From an uncultured Hyphomonas sp. (lineage in GTDB: Bacteria > Pseudomonadota > Alphaproteobacteria > Caulobacterales > Hyphomonadaceae), in the NCBI RefSeq assembly GCF_963678875.1, contig NZ_OY787457.1:186001-250000 (forward strand): a stretch of 64,000 nucleotides of DNA, in the 5' to 3' direction. This document shows, one piece after another, positions 27,832 through 35,500 of this stretch. The position numbers and the translations under genes were made by a program. Under the pieces are notes generated by a model. That model saw only the letters and a program-made list of their open reading frames with translations. It did not search any database and was not told where the DNA came from. Position 1 is the stretch's first letter. Each line of letters opens with the position of its first letter.

Positions 27832-28570
27832 CTCCTGCGGATTTCAGTTTCGACACGAGGGTGGCAACATCCTCGACCTTTTCACCAGCCTGGCGCACCG
27901 GCGGTTCGGTGACCTGAACGACTGTGAGGCGCGGCGCGATGTCGACGCCGTAGTCGGCCGGGGCCTTCTCGTCGATCGGCTTTTTCTTCGCCTTCATGAT
28001 GTTCGGCAGGGACGCATAGCGCGGCTCGTTGAGACGCAGGTCAACCGTGACAACGGCCGGCAGGGCCAGCTTCACGGTCTGCAGGCCGCCATCGACTTCG
28101 CGGGTCACGGACAGCGCGTCGCCGTCCTTTTCCAGCTTGTAGGCGAAGGTGCCTTGCGGCCAGTCGAGCAGAGCCGCCAGCATCTGGCCGGTCTGGTTGG
28201 AATCGTCATCGATGGCCTGCTTGCCGACGATCACGAGGTCCGGCTTTTCTTCTTCGACCACTTTGGCCAGCAGCTTGGCAACGCCCAGCGGCTCGACCGT
28301 TTCGTCAGTCTTGATCAGGATACCGCGGTCACCGCCCATGGCGAGGGCCGTCCGGATGGTTTCCTGTGCCTGTTGCGGACCGATGGAAACAATGACGACT
28401 TCCGTGGCGGTGCCGGCTTCTTTCAGGCGGACAGCCTCTTCGACGGAAATTTCGTCGAACGGGTTCATCGACATCTTCACATTGGCGAGATCGACCCCGG
28501 TCTTGTCCGGCTTGACGCGGACTTTCACGTTGTAATCGATCACGCGTTTGACGGGCACGAGGACCTTCAT
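27824..28570 (-). CDS. etfB: Electron transfer flavoprotein, beta subunit
   Basis: 248 residues. It begins MKVLVPVKRVIDYNVKVRVK and contains NPFDEISVEEAVRLKE and the AMP-binding and signature stretch around VVEEEKPDLVIVGKQAIDDDSNQTGQMLAALL. First gene of the etfBA operon, with an 8-bp overlap into etfA. Confidence 0.97.
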   Translation of the reverse strand: MKVLVPVKRVIDYNVKVRVKPDKTGVDLANVKMSMNPFDEISVEEAVRLKEAGTATEVVIVSIGPQQAQETIRTALAMGGDRGILIKTDETVEPLGVAKLLAKVVEEEKPDLVIVGKQAIDDDSNQTGQMLAALLDWPQGTFAYKLEKDGDALSVTREVDGGLQTVKLALPAVVTVDLRLNEPRYASLPNIMKAKKKPIDEKAPADYGVDIAPRLTVVQVTEPPVRQAGEKVEDVATLVSKLKSAGVV

Positions 28571-28735
28571 GAGCAGCGCTCCACACGTTTCGAGGGATTG
28601 GACTTATAGATGGGCGTTGCCTACAGGTACTGAAAAAGTTTCGCAAGTTTGACGTTGACGTAAGTGTCAATTTGGCGCGCAAAAAACAGTGATTTCTGGC
28701 CTTAAGCGGTGCGATTCCTGCAATATGATACCCCG

Positions 28736-29218
28736 ATGACGCAATCCGGACTGCTCCTGAGCCTACTTTGTGCCTCTGCGCTGCCTCTGGCAGCGGCTGC
28801 AGAAGGTGTCTCTGCGCTCGATCCCGGCCTGTATGCCGTGAGCACCGAAATCGAGACCAGCCTGCAGGATCCGGGGACGGGGACGCTGCTGGACACGTGG
28901 ACAGAGCCCTTCGGCGGGGCAGCGTGTATTGAGGGCGAGGAAGCCCGCCGGATCCGCTCCGATACGTTCATCGATCCGCGCTGCCATGTCTCAAATGTGC
29001 GGGCCGACCCCTATGGAGAGGCATTCGACCTGGTCTGCGCCTTTCCGGAAGGCCTGCTCAGCGGGGAGGGGACGCTGGCTGTTGATCCCACCCGGCCAAC
29101 CGAATTTCTCCAGCGCTTTACCCTGCATGGTCCCGGGCCGGTCGCGTCCCAGCGGGTGACGATCAGGGGCCGCCTGGCTGGTGCCTGCCTGCCGGAAGAT
29201 CTCACTGCCGGGCCGTAG
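28736..29218 (+). CDS. DUF3617-like secreted protein
   Basis: 160 residues from the ATG at 28736; an in-frame GTG lies at 28709. A signal peptide of about 21 residues ends near LAAAAEG. The mature part has LDPGLYAVSTEIE, a conserved CIEGEEARR, RCHVSNV and a final GRLAGAC, resembling the DUF3617 family of periplasmic proteins of unknown role. The paired cysteines could form disulfides. It is divergent from etfB. Confidence 0.72.
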   Translation: MTQSGLLLSLLCASALPLAAAAEGVSALDPGLYAVSTEIETSLQDPGTGTLLDTWTEPFGGAACIEGEEARRIRSDTFIDPRCHVSNVRADPYGEAFDLVCAFPEGLLSGEGTLAVDPTRPTEFLQRFTLHGPGPVASQRVTIRGRLAGACLPEDLTAGP

Positions 29219-29308
29219 TGCGCAGCGGTTACGTAGAATCCGCAATTGGCAAATCCGCCAGCCGGTCTGACATGTCAGAAAGACGCTGCATTTCAACGGA
29301 GGACATCC

Positions 29309-29545
29309 ATGTCGCACACGCCCCATGAACTCGCTGAGGAATTCCCGGATCTCGCCGACAAGATCCATGCGCTGAAAACCAGCGATGCGCATTTTGCCAA
29401 GCTTGCAGACGCGTATCACGAGCTGAACCGCCAGATTCACCGCATCGAGACGGACGTGGAACCGGCGAGCGACGAGCACCAGACCGAGCTGCGCAAGCAG
29501 CGCATGGCCCTGAAGGACGAAATCTACACCATGCTCAAGGCCTGA
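29309..29545 (+). CDS. YdcH/DUF465 family protein, copy 1
   Basis: 78 residues: MSHTPHELAEEFPDLADKIH, then FAKLADAYHELNRQIHRIE and LRKQRMALKDEIYTML. These match the short two-helix DUF465 (YdcH) family, whose function is unknown. AACGGAGG precedes the start. A second family member follows 137 bp downstream. Confidence 0.88.
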   Translation: MSHTPHELAEEFPDLADKIHALKTSDAHFAKLADAYHELNRQIHRIETDVEPASDEHQTELRKQRMALKDEIYTMLKA

Positions 29546-29682
29546 GGGCTTTCCGGCTTCCGGGCCTGAGGCCTTTCCGGCGAAGGCCGTGGCGCGCGGG
29601 TTTAGGTAGAATCCCGAATGGGCCGGTCGGGGGCTTTCTGCCAGACGGGGCAACCGATGCCGCTGACGCGGGAGGAGCCCCG

Positions 29683-29919
29683 ATGACCCAGTTGCCCCAC
29701 GGCCTCGCCGATGATTTCCCCCAAGCGGTCAGCCGTATGCTGGAGCTTGGGACGGAAGAGGGCGATTTCATCCAGCTCGCGGAAGCCTATAAGGCCATCA
29801 CCGGCGAACTCCAGGAAATCGAGTGCGGGATCGAGCCTGCCTGTCAGGCGTACATGGCCCAGCTGCGCCGCCAGCGCGATGCCCTCCGTGCCACCCTGTT
29901 CGCACGCCTGAACGCCTGA
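29683..29919 (+). CDS. YdcH/DUF465 family protein, copy 2
   Basis: 78 residues, the same length as its upstream neighbour and clearly related (LPHGLADDFPQAVSRM, FIQLAEAYKAITGELQEIE, LRRQRDALRATLFARL), yet well diverged. This is an old tandem duplication. A GGGAGGAGCCCC ribosome-binding site precedes the ATG. Confidence 0.87.
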   Translation: MTQLPHGLADDFPQAVSRMLELGTEEGDFIQLAEAYKAITGELQEIECGIEPACQAYMAQLRRQRDALRATLFARLNA

Positions 29920-29932
29920 ACTCCCGGCCCGG

Positions 29933-30412
29933 TCAGCGCCAGAGTTTCGGCTGGGCTTCGGCGACGGTATCGCGGCAGCCCTTGTCCCATGGATAAAGCC
30001 CGTCCAGCAGGCCCGGCCAGACAAGCTGTACAAGTGCCGGATGCCCGCCATGCCCATTGCGCGCCCACAGCCAGTCGGCGAGCACGGCGTATTTCCCGAA
30101 TACATCCGCATGCGAGGCCTTGCGCGCGACGCAGTCGAAATCCTCGTGCAGGCCTTTCCAGACCTGATTGTCTTCCAGCTTCCGGCCCGCCTTGATCTGG
30201 TCGTGCACGCTGGCCAGCATGTCGTACATCACATCGCGGTGCAGGCCGAAGACGATGAATTCCGGCGCATTGAGCGTCTGTGAAAAGCCGACCGTATACG
30301 TGTAGTTCGGTTCAACAAGTTCAGGGTCGTAGCGGTGCACGGCATACCAGCCATGGGCCTCTATGCTGCCCAGGATACGCTTTTCTTCCTCGATCACGAT
30401 GCCGCCCGCCAT
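29933..30412 (-). CDS. DUF4262 domain protein
   Basis: About 159 residues. Seen: HGWYAVHRYDPELVEPNYTY, TVGFSQTLNAPEFIVFGL, a middle helix with DMLASVHDQIKAGRKL and a C-terminal WLWARNGHGGHPALVQLVWP. These match DUF4262, a family of unknown function in many proteobacteria. The start is uncertain: the frame is open to ATGs at 30481 and 30538, none with a clear ribosome-binding site. Convergent with the second DUF465 gene. Confidence 0.78.
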   Translation of the reverse strand: MAGGIVIEEEKRILGSIEAHGWYAVHRYDPELVEPNYTYTVGFSQTLNAPEFIVFGLHRDVMYDMLASVHDQIKAGRKLEDNQVWKGLHEDFDCVARKASHADVFGKYAVLADWLWARNGHGGHPALVQLVWPGLLDGLYPWDKGCRDTVAEAQPKLWR

Positions 30413-30563
30413 GGGAGAATGACGCGCTGTGCCGGGCTTCCGGTCAAGCTGTATCTCCTCAGATGACGGATATTTAAGCATGACAGGAAGTTCATGCGGG
30501 CAACTGCCAGCACGTGCGGCCGGAATGGCTGTGGCCATCCGGTGGGGGAGTTTGGTTCTGTTC

Positions 30564-30653
30564 CAGTCATCCTTCGACTTCGCTCAGGATGAGTCCGGTT
30601 CTAAGGTGCGCCTGAGAGAGATGCTCATCCTGAGCGAAGTCGAAGGATGACTG
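30564..30653. repeat. 30-bp perfect inverted repeat
   Basis: The 30-bp arm at 30564-30593 is the exact reverse complement of 30624-30653, with a 30-bp spacer. The arms contain CCTTCGACTTCGCTCAGGAT. RNA from either strand would form a very stable hairpin. A related half-site, CTTCGACTTTGCTCAGCATG, lies at 31247-31266. Confidence 0.9.
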
Positions 30654-30672
30654 ACGGCGCACGATGGCCCGG

Positions 30673-31041
30673 CTAAGGCGGACCGCGCACGTGCTGAACC
30701 GGACTATGCCGGACTATGTCATGACTAGGCATGACTATAACGGACTTAGCCGGACCATAGCGGACTTCCGGTTCGGACATGCGCACACCGACCGGCACAT
30801 CGCTGCCGAGCGCAGGATGTTCCCACGCTGCCACACGCGGCGCTTCATATGTGTAGAGATCATCCGGCGGCGGGGCATCGGCCACATAAGTGAGCCGGAC
30901 ATTGCCAAAGCAATCGACCGCGAACAGCGCCTCCCGCCCGGTGCGCAGGTGCCAGCGGGCAACGCGCACGAGGTTCCATACCAGCCACGGCCAGAAGACC
31001 GGCCAGACAAGCTGGAAGAGACGGCGAAGGTCAGGATGCAT
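30673..31041 (-). CDS. Duplicated hypothetical ORF, copy 2
   Basis: 122 residues; family unknown. It shares about 80% identity over 84 residues with the ORF at 16599, including VFWPWLVWNLVRVARWH, VDCFGNVR and YTYEAPRVAAWEHPALGSDVPV. The C-terminus differs and is made from the short-repeat tract (PSHDIVRHSPVQHVRGPP), but here a stop codon closes the frame. The conserved block keeps mostly conservative changes between copies, which argues that it is or was translated. No signal peptide; a Trp-rich hydrophobic stretch is at 12-25. Confidence 0.6.
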   Translation of the reverse strand: MHPDLRRLFQLVWPVFWPWLVWNLVRVARWHLRTGREALFAVDCFGNVRLTYVADAPPPDDLYTYEAPRVAAWEHPALGSDVPVGVRMSEPEVRYGPAKSVIVMPSHDIVRHSPVQHVRGPP

Positions 31042-31095
31042 GCCGGTGAGGATGGGGCGGGGCACTGACCCGGTGGATAGATCATCCCCTCCCCG

Positions 31096-31198
31096 TGTCA
31101 TCCCGGAAAACGCGGAAGCGTCTATCCGGGCCCCAGCCCCGCTGCCGCCACGCCGCATCTGGGCCCCGGATATTTGCTCCGCAAATTCCGGGATGACA
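31096..31198. repeat. Long palindrome heading duplicated ORF, copy 2
   Basis: TGTCATCCCGGAA (31096-31108) is the exact reverse complement of TTCCGGGATGACA (31186-31198). With flanks, 31087-31108 and 31186-31207 pair over 22 bp with one mismatch, and inner blocks near 31122-31135 and 31159-31172 also pair. The element precedes the copy-2 ORF by 54 bp on the minus strand, matching the geometry at copy 1. Confidence 0.75.
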
Positions 31199-31305
31199 GG
31201 GGGAGGGTGTGGGATCAGGGCTGATCTTTCCGCCAGCACCGCATGCTTCGACTTTGCTCAGCATGAGTCCCTCTCATCACCGAACCAGGAAAGCGCCTGA
31301 CACCC

Positions 31306-31386
31306 GTAGGGTGGGTTAGCCAAAGGCGTAACCCACCAGACAGAACGTGCGGCGGGCTCGGATGGTGGGTATCGCTGCGGCGGCGA
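31306..31386 (-). repeat. Dispersed palindromic repeat, copy A
   Basis: On the minus strand it reads GCGATACCCACCATCCG, a 20-30 bp middle, GGTGGGTTACGCC, then CTAACCCACCCTACGG. The same block order occurs at 34436-34542 on the plus strand. Inner GGTGGGTT and AACCCACC blocks pair with each other. Confidence 0.65.
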
Positions 31387-31486
31387 AAGAGGGGCTTGCC
31401 GGACACGCGGATCGGGCGTACATCGCGCGCCGCCGCCGACCGCTGCGACAGGCACAAACGGGTGGCCGGAGCCATGTGCACAATTC

Positions 31487-31816
31487 ATGTCCGATCCGTC
31501 GTTCGACTGTGTGTCCTGCGGCGCCTGTTGTTTCAGCCGAAACCCGCGCTACCTCCAGCTGCTCCCCTGGGATGCCTCCCGCAGCCTGCCGCCCGAAAGC
31601 CTCTTCACCGAAGGCAGCGATGTCTATGTGGACTTCTCCTGCGGCCACTGCGTGCACCTTGACAGGTCGAACGGGAAAGCGGCCTGCCAGGTCTATGAAA
31701 ACCGTCCGGAAGCCTGCCGCGCCTTCCGGGCCGGCAGCTTCGAATGCGTAAAGGCGAGACGGGCCAACGGGATCATGGGGGCGCATGTCCAGGCCCAAGC
31801 CCACGCGCCCGCCTGA
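31487..31816 (+). CDS. YkgJ-family cysteine cluster protein
   Basis: 109 residues with the UPF0153/YkgJ pattern: CVSCGACCFS (8-17), a central CGHCVHLD, then CQVYENRPEACRAF. These cysteines probably bind a zinc or an iron-sulfur cluster. Function unknown. It sits after the repeat-rich region and is convergent with a long hypothetical gene. Confidence 0.87.
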   Translation: MSDPSFDCVSCGACCFSRNPRYLQLLPWDASRSLPPESLFTEGSDVYVDFSCGHCVHLDRSNGKAACQVYENRPEACRAFRAGSFECVKARRANGIMGAHVQAQAHAPA

Positions 31817-31877
31817 TAGGGTGGCTGGGCGCGCATTGAAACATCAGGAGCCTGTTGTTCCGGGCGCGTAGGGCCTT

Positions 31878-33308
31878 TTAGTCGGTGAAGCACAATTCTG
31901 TGCCGTCGCCCTGGTCGTAGCAGTCGCGGCGATTGGATTTCGGCGGCGGGGGCACCCGGTTCTGCGAGTCGGTGATCATCTGGTTGTAGGCGGCATCGGC
32001 GGCGTCCTTGCGGGCCTGTTCCTTTGCGGCCTGTTGGGCGCGCTCCTGATCGATATAGACCTGCTGCCTTGCTTTGGCGGCCTGGTAATCCTTTTCCCAG
32101 CCTCTCTTGGCTACTGCGTCGGCTTTGCGGCGCCAGATTTCTTCCTGCGCCGCGCGTCTCACCTCTTTTGCGGCTTCGGCACCGGTAACTTCGTTTTCCT
32201 GCGCCCAGTTATAGGCGATTTCGGGGACGAATCCGCAGCCTTCCGTGTTGTGGTGCTTGAGCTGGTTTTCAGCCCAGTATCTGAAGGGCTTGTGTTCGTC
32301 CGGCGCGTTCCAGTGGTCTATCCCCGGCATCACAGCGGCGGCGTTGCAGAAATCAGCCGCAAATTCACCGCGGACAAGGCCCAGGTCTTCAAAGTCGAGA
32401 TCGGCGCTGCGTTCGCCGAAACAGTCGCCGAACGCCTTGGTGATCATGATGACGGCGTCGCGCGATGGATACATGTCGACACGTTCCCACGGGACTTTCT
32501 TGTATTTCTTGAGCGCCTTGTAGACCTTGGCGTCAGATTTTACGCCATAGCGGTTTGGCTGGCCGCTTTTTATTTTCCCTTTGACCGTCCAGTTCGTCCA
32601 CACCTCGCGGGCTTCGGTCTCGCCAACCTGCTCAACCATCTCGGGGATCGCGTCGCGGCCATGCAGCGCCCACCAGGCGATGACGGCGTACTTCTCGTCA
32701 ATGCGGACGAAGGCGTGCCGGTCTTCCAGCTCTTCGGGCGACAGGCTGCAGGCAGAGACGGGGGCAGGGGGCGCTATGGATTGCTGTGCAGCAGGTTGCG
32801 GGGCAGGCGGTGCGGCCGTCATGATTTGCGGCGCCGGGACAGGTGCCGGGGCGGGCTTCGCCGCCGCGGCGGCCTCGCGCTCGGCCAGCGTTGGCCCGGC
32901 GGTGCAGCTGAGGCGATTTTCCGCCCATTTCAGCATCACGGGCGGCGGGGCGTCGAACCCGGCATAGACCGGCTGCTTGTCGGAATAACCCTTCTCCAGT
33001 TTGAAGCTGTCTGTGTAATACTGCTTGTAAGCGGCCATTTCGGGATAGTCGTCATCGCCTGTGGCGCAGAGGCCTTTGCGGCATTCACTCAGCGAGGTGT
33101 AGATCTTGCCGAGATGATCGACCGCGCTGGCGCCGGTGTCCTGCCAGTAGAGAATGGCACGGGCGCGCGTGTCGTTGGAGGAGGAATAGTCCTTCTCGAA
33201 CGCGGCATAGAGCGCATCGCCGGAAAGGCAGGTCTCTGCGGTGGCAGACAGGGCAAGGCTGCCCGCGGCGATGGCCGCGCAGGCGGCGAGTTTTCTGAAG
33301 CGTCCCAT
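31878..33308 (-). CDS. Large secreted hypothetical protein
   Basis: 476 residues from the ATG at 33308, where a signal peptide starts (MGRFRKLAACAAIAAGSLALSATAE). I do not recognise the family. The N-terminal part has ETCLSGDALYAAFEKDY. A Pro/Ala-rich linker follows (about 150-185), then a domain with Trp/Tyr-rich sequence (YAVIAWWALHGRDAIPEM, VDMYPSRDAVIMITKAFGDCF). The C-terminal segment is charged, helical and Ala/Gln/Lys-rich, ending in a short Cys-containing tail. Likely periplasmic. Confidence 0.72.
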   Translation of the reverse strand: MGRFRKLAACAAIAAGSLALSATAETCLSGDALYAAFEKDYSSSNDTRARAILYWQDTGASAVDHLGKIYTSLSECRKGLCATGDDDYPEMAAYKQYYTDSFKLEKGYSDKQPVYAGFDAPPPVMLKWAENRLSCTAGPTLAEREAAAAAKPAPAPVPAPQIMTAAPPAPQPAAQQSIAPPAPVSACSLSPEELEDRHAFVRIDEKYAVIAWWALHGRDAIPEMVEQVGETEAREVWTNWTVKGKIKSGQPNRYGVKSDAKVYKALKKYKKVPWERVDMYPSRDAVIMITKAFGDCFGERSADLDFEDLGLVRGEFAADFCNAAAVMPGIDHWNAPDEHKPFRYWAENQLKHHNTEGCGFVPEIAYNWAQENEVTGAEAAKEVRRAAQEEIWRRKADAVAKRGWEKDYQAAKARQQVYIDQERAQQAAKEQARKDAADAAYNQMITDSQNRVPPPPKSNRRDCYDQGDGTELCFTD

Positions 33309-33430
33309 GCCCCTTGGACTACAAGGGATCGCGCCGCGTGCAAATGGTTTTTGGGCCGATCTGGGGGAGACGTTTCGTCCCTCCCCTGAACAGGGGAGGC
33401 GCCGGAAGCGAAGGGTCTTGCGTGGGCTGT

Positions 33431-33919
33431 CTACTCTTCCGCATCGTCTGCCGGCAGGAAGGCCACCGTCGTCGCGCGGACCTTCCATGCGCCATCTACA
33501 CGCACCAGGTAATCCGTCCCGGCATAGCGGACCGTCCGGGGGGAGCCGTCTGCTTCCATCAGGGATTCGGTGGCGTTGAAACGGGCGAGCGCCGTGTCGC
33601 CGAGCACGGTGATATCGGCGAAGTCCGCCTCATAGCTGACGACCCGTGCGCCGCCCTCGATGTAGTCCCGCACGAGCTGCATGTGCGGGGCCTTGGCGCG
33701 CGCCTCGGCCTGTCCGGCGAACCAGACCGTCCAGTCTTCATGATATTCAGACGCCCAGGCCTCGAAATCCGTTTCGATCCCGACCGGCCCGTTGGAGAGA
33801 AGGTCCACGATGGCCTGCTGGTCGGCGGACCAGTCCTGCTCGCTCGCAAAGGCGGGCAGGGACACGGCGCAAAAAGCAAAGGCTGTGGACAGTGCGGCGG
33901 ATTGAAGGATGCGTTTCAT
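33431..33919 (-). CDS. SnoaL/NTF2-like secreted protein
   Basis: 162 residues. A signal peptide ends at about residue 25 (LPAFASEQ), followed by a small cone-shaped NTF2-like domain: helix with DQQAIVDLLSNGP, WASEYHEDWTVWFAG, VSYEADFADITVLGDTALARF and VRYAGTDYLVRVDGAWKVRA. The fold hosts enzymes and binding proteins, so no reaction can be assigned. It starts just downstream of a tail-collar-like mini-ORF. Confidence 0.82.
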   Translation of the reverse strand: MKRILQSAALSTAFAFCAVSLPAFASEQDWSADQQAIVDLLSNGPVGIETDFEAWASEYHEDWTVWFAGQAEARAKAPHMQLVRDYIEGGARVVSYEADFADITVLGDTALARFNATESLMEADGSPRTVRYAGTDYLVRVDGAWKVRATTVAFLPADDAEE

Positions 33920-33922
33920 GAT

Positions 33923-34033
33923 TTAGTTCCTCGACGGATAAATGCCTTGCGTGACGACACACTGCTTCAGGGCCAGATAAGGTTGCGGATCGCCGCCGGT
34001 GGGCGCTGCTGTGCTGACAGATTTCCGTGCCAT
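33923..34033 (-). CDS. 36-residue ORF matching the C-terminus of tail-collar proteins
   Basis: MARKSVSTAAPTGG then DPQPYLALKQCVVTQGIYPSRN. The last 20 residues match the C-terminal signature of phage tail-collar/microcystin-dependent proteins (qPYLalnyci..qGifPSRN). A strong ribosome-binding site, AAGGGAGGA, lies 5 bp before the ATG, so it could be translated as it stands. No upstream collar domain is in frame. It may be a relic of a tail-fibre gene or a real micropeptide. It ends 4 bp before the NTF2-like gene starts. Confidence 0.55.
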   Translation of the reverse strand: MARKSVSTAAPTGGDPQPYLALKQCVVTQGIYPSRN

Positions 34034-34151
34034 CGCGTGTCCTCCCTTTTGTGCGGATGACCCTAGAGCCTGGGGCCGGGGAGGCAAGGGCAGACCGTGC
34101 GCGGCGGGACAGTCCCTTCGGGCGCCGGCAGGAAGGTCTGGCAGTGCGGCT

Positions 34152-34376
34152 CTAATAGTGCGGGGGAGGCCGGTCGACGGGGGCGGCCTGGCCGGCGGAC
34201 TGTTCGGCGTCGGCCACGCGCTCGGCAAGGTGCTGGACCTGCCGCTCCAGCCGGTCGATCAGCTTCCATTGCGCCGTGATGGCCTCGTTCAACTCGTCAA
34301 TCGTCTGGTCCTGATGGACCACACGCATTTCAAGCTCGTCGAGGCGGGCGGAGTCCGGTGAAATACTGTCAGTCAT
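34152..34376 (-). CDS. slyX: SlyX family protein
   Basis: 74 residues: a coiled coil with LDELEMRVVHQDQTIDELNEAI and LIDRLERQVQHLAERV, and the diagnostic RPPPHY C-terminus. SlyX is conserved but its function is not established. The ATG at 34376 is the natural start. Confidence 0.9.
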   Translation of the reverse strand: MTDSISPDSARLDELEMRVVHQDQTIDELNEAITAQWKLIDRLERQVQHLAERVADAEQSAGQAAPVDRPPPHY

Positions 34377-34435
34377 GATGGAGGGATTAGCGGTGCTTGC
34401 GGGGCGTGGCAATGCGCGGGCGAGCATTGAAGCGT

Positions 34436-34542
34436 GGCGGGGGTAGGGTGTGCCCGGGCAACGCCGATACCCACCATCCGGACGCGCCGCAGCATCGCCC
34501 GGTGGGTATCGCTTCGTTCATCCCACCCCTACGCTTGTTCTC
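34436..34542 (+). repeat. Dispersed palindromic repeat, copy B
   Basis: GATACCCACC (34466-34475) pairs exactly with GGTGGGTATC (34501-34510). Outer blocks GGGTAGGGTG near 34441 and CCCACCCCTACG near 34532 also pair. Block order matches copy A at 31306-31386. It lies at the border of the low-GC gene that follows. Confidence 0.65.
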
Positions 34543-34559
34543 CACAAAGCGTCGGGCGG

Positions 34560-35459
34560 TTAGAGGTATTTTTGCAACTCAGATTTGTATGTCTTTATTC
34601 CGGGAAGGCTATCTATAGCCCATTGGGTTAGCCGTTTGGATACTGCTCTGTTCAGTGAGCGGTTGGATTCGGCTTTCTCCACGATGTGATTATACATAGC
34701 AGAGTTTGCGCTCCTAAAGCCCAACACGCCGACCGGTAGGGCTTTGGAAGTATCTGGAGCAGGGTTGAGAAAGTAGTTCACCCTTCCAAGTGTGGGGCGA
34801 AGCGGATGGTCGTCCGTTGTGTAGATTTCTTCCAGAAGGCCATATCTTGACGGGCACGCTTCAGGGTTCGTCCTCAACTCGTCAATCTTATCGCAACGCT
34901 GGAGGTTTTCCACAAGTCTGCGGACTAAAAATGCCGTTAAATCAAAGCAATACAAGTCGGTGGTCGCTACTGTATGGCTGCTCATCGCATACCTTGCTTC
35001 CGCACCACCTTGCCAGTTGAGGCTTTTTACATAAGCTTCGGGGCCGTCGTATCTTAGCTGTCTAGCGCGGTCGCCCGATGTGATATGTGCTATTCGCTCG
35101 GTTAGAACAGTGGGAAATTTATTGGGAAGCAAATCCGCGCCGAGACTATCCTGAGTTCTATAAAATGCCTTTGTAATGTCGTGGCTTAGATCATTTGCTT
35201 TGATGTTATTCAGAAGAAGTGCGGCCTTGAAGTATTTTTCAAGCGCATGAGTGGCGTTCCATAGGAACTCAAAATCGAGTTTATTGAAGAATTGCCAGCG
35301 TGCTGTAACGTACGTGGCATCCGCCGTGGCCAGAAAGGTCCGCCTAATGATGTCTCGTCTGGATGCTTCGAACAACCAGCCTTCGTCCTTATGCTTTTGG
35401 CGCAGTTCTTCTTCATATTTTTCGTCGTGGGTCGGGACCACTTCATTCAGTGAAAGCAT
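34560..35459 (-). CDS. Low-GC hypothetical protein with HEPN-like segment
   Basis: 299 residues. Residues 45-105 resemble a HEPN domain: ADATYVTARWQF, then NATHALEKYFKAALLL (69-83) and LSHDITKAF (91-99), the helix pattern of HEPN proteins. The remainder has no recognised motif. By eye its GC is far below the neighbours and its codon use is AT-rich, which suggests recent transfer. It is flanked by a palindromic repeat and thiC. HEPN proteins often serve in toxin or defence systems, but no partner gene is visible and the family call is tentative. Confidence 0.7.
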   Translation of the reverse strand: MLSLNEVVPTHDEKYEEELRQKHKDEGWLFEASRRDIIRRTFLATADATYVTARWQFFNKLDFEFLWNATHALEKYFKAALLLNNIKANDLSHDITKAFYRTQDSLGADLLPNKFPTVLTERIAHITSGDRARQLRYDGPEAYVKSLNWQGGAEARYAMSSHTVATTDLYCFDLTAFLVRRLVENLQRCDKIDELRTNPEACPSRYGLLEEIYTTDDHPLRPTLGRVNYFLNPAPDTSKALPVGVLGFRSANSAMYNHIVEKAESNRSLNRAVSKRLTQWAIDSLPGIKTYKSELQKYL

Positions 35460-35500
35460 AGATACGCATCCGGACTACGTGTGGTCAGTGGTGTGCGATT

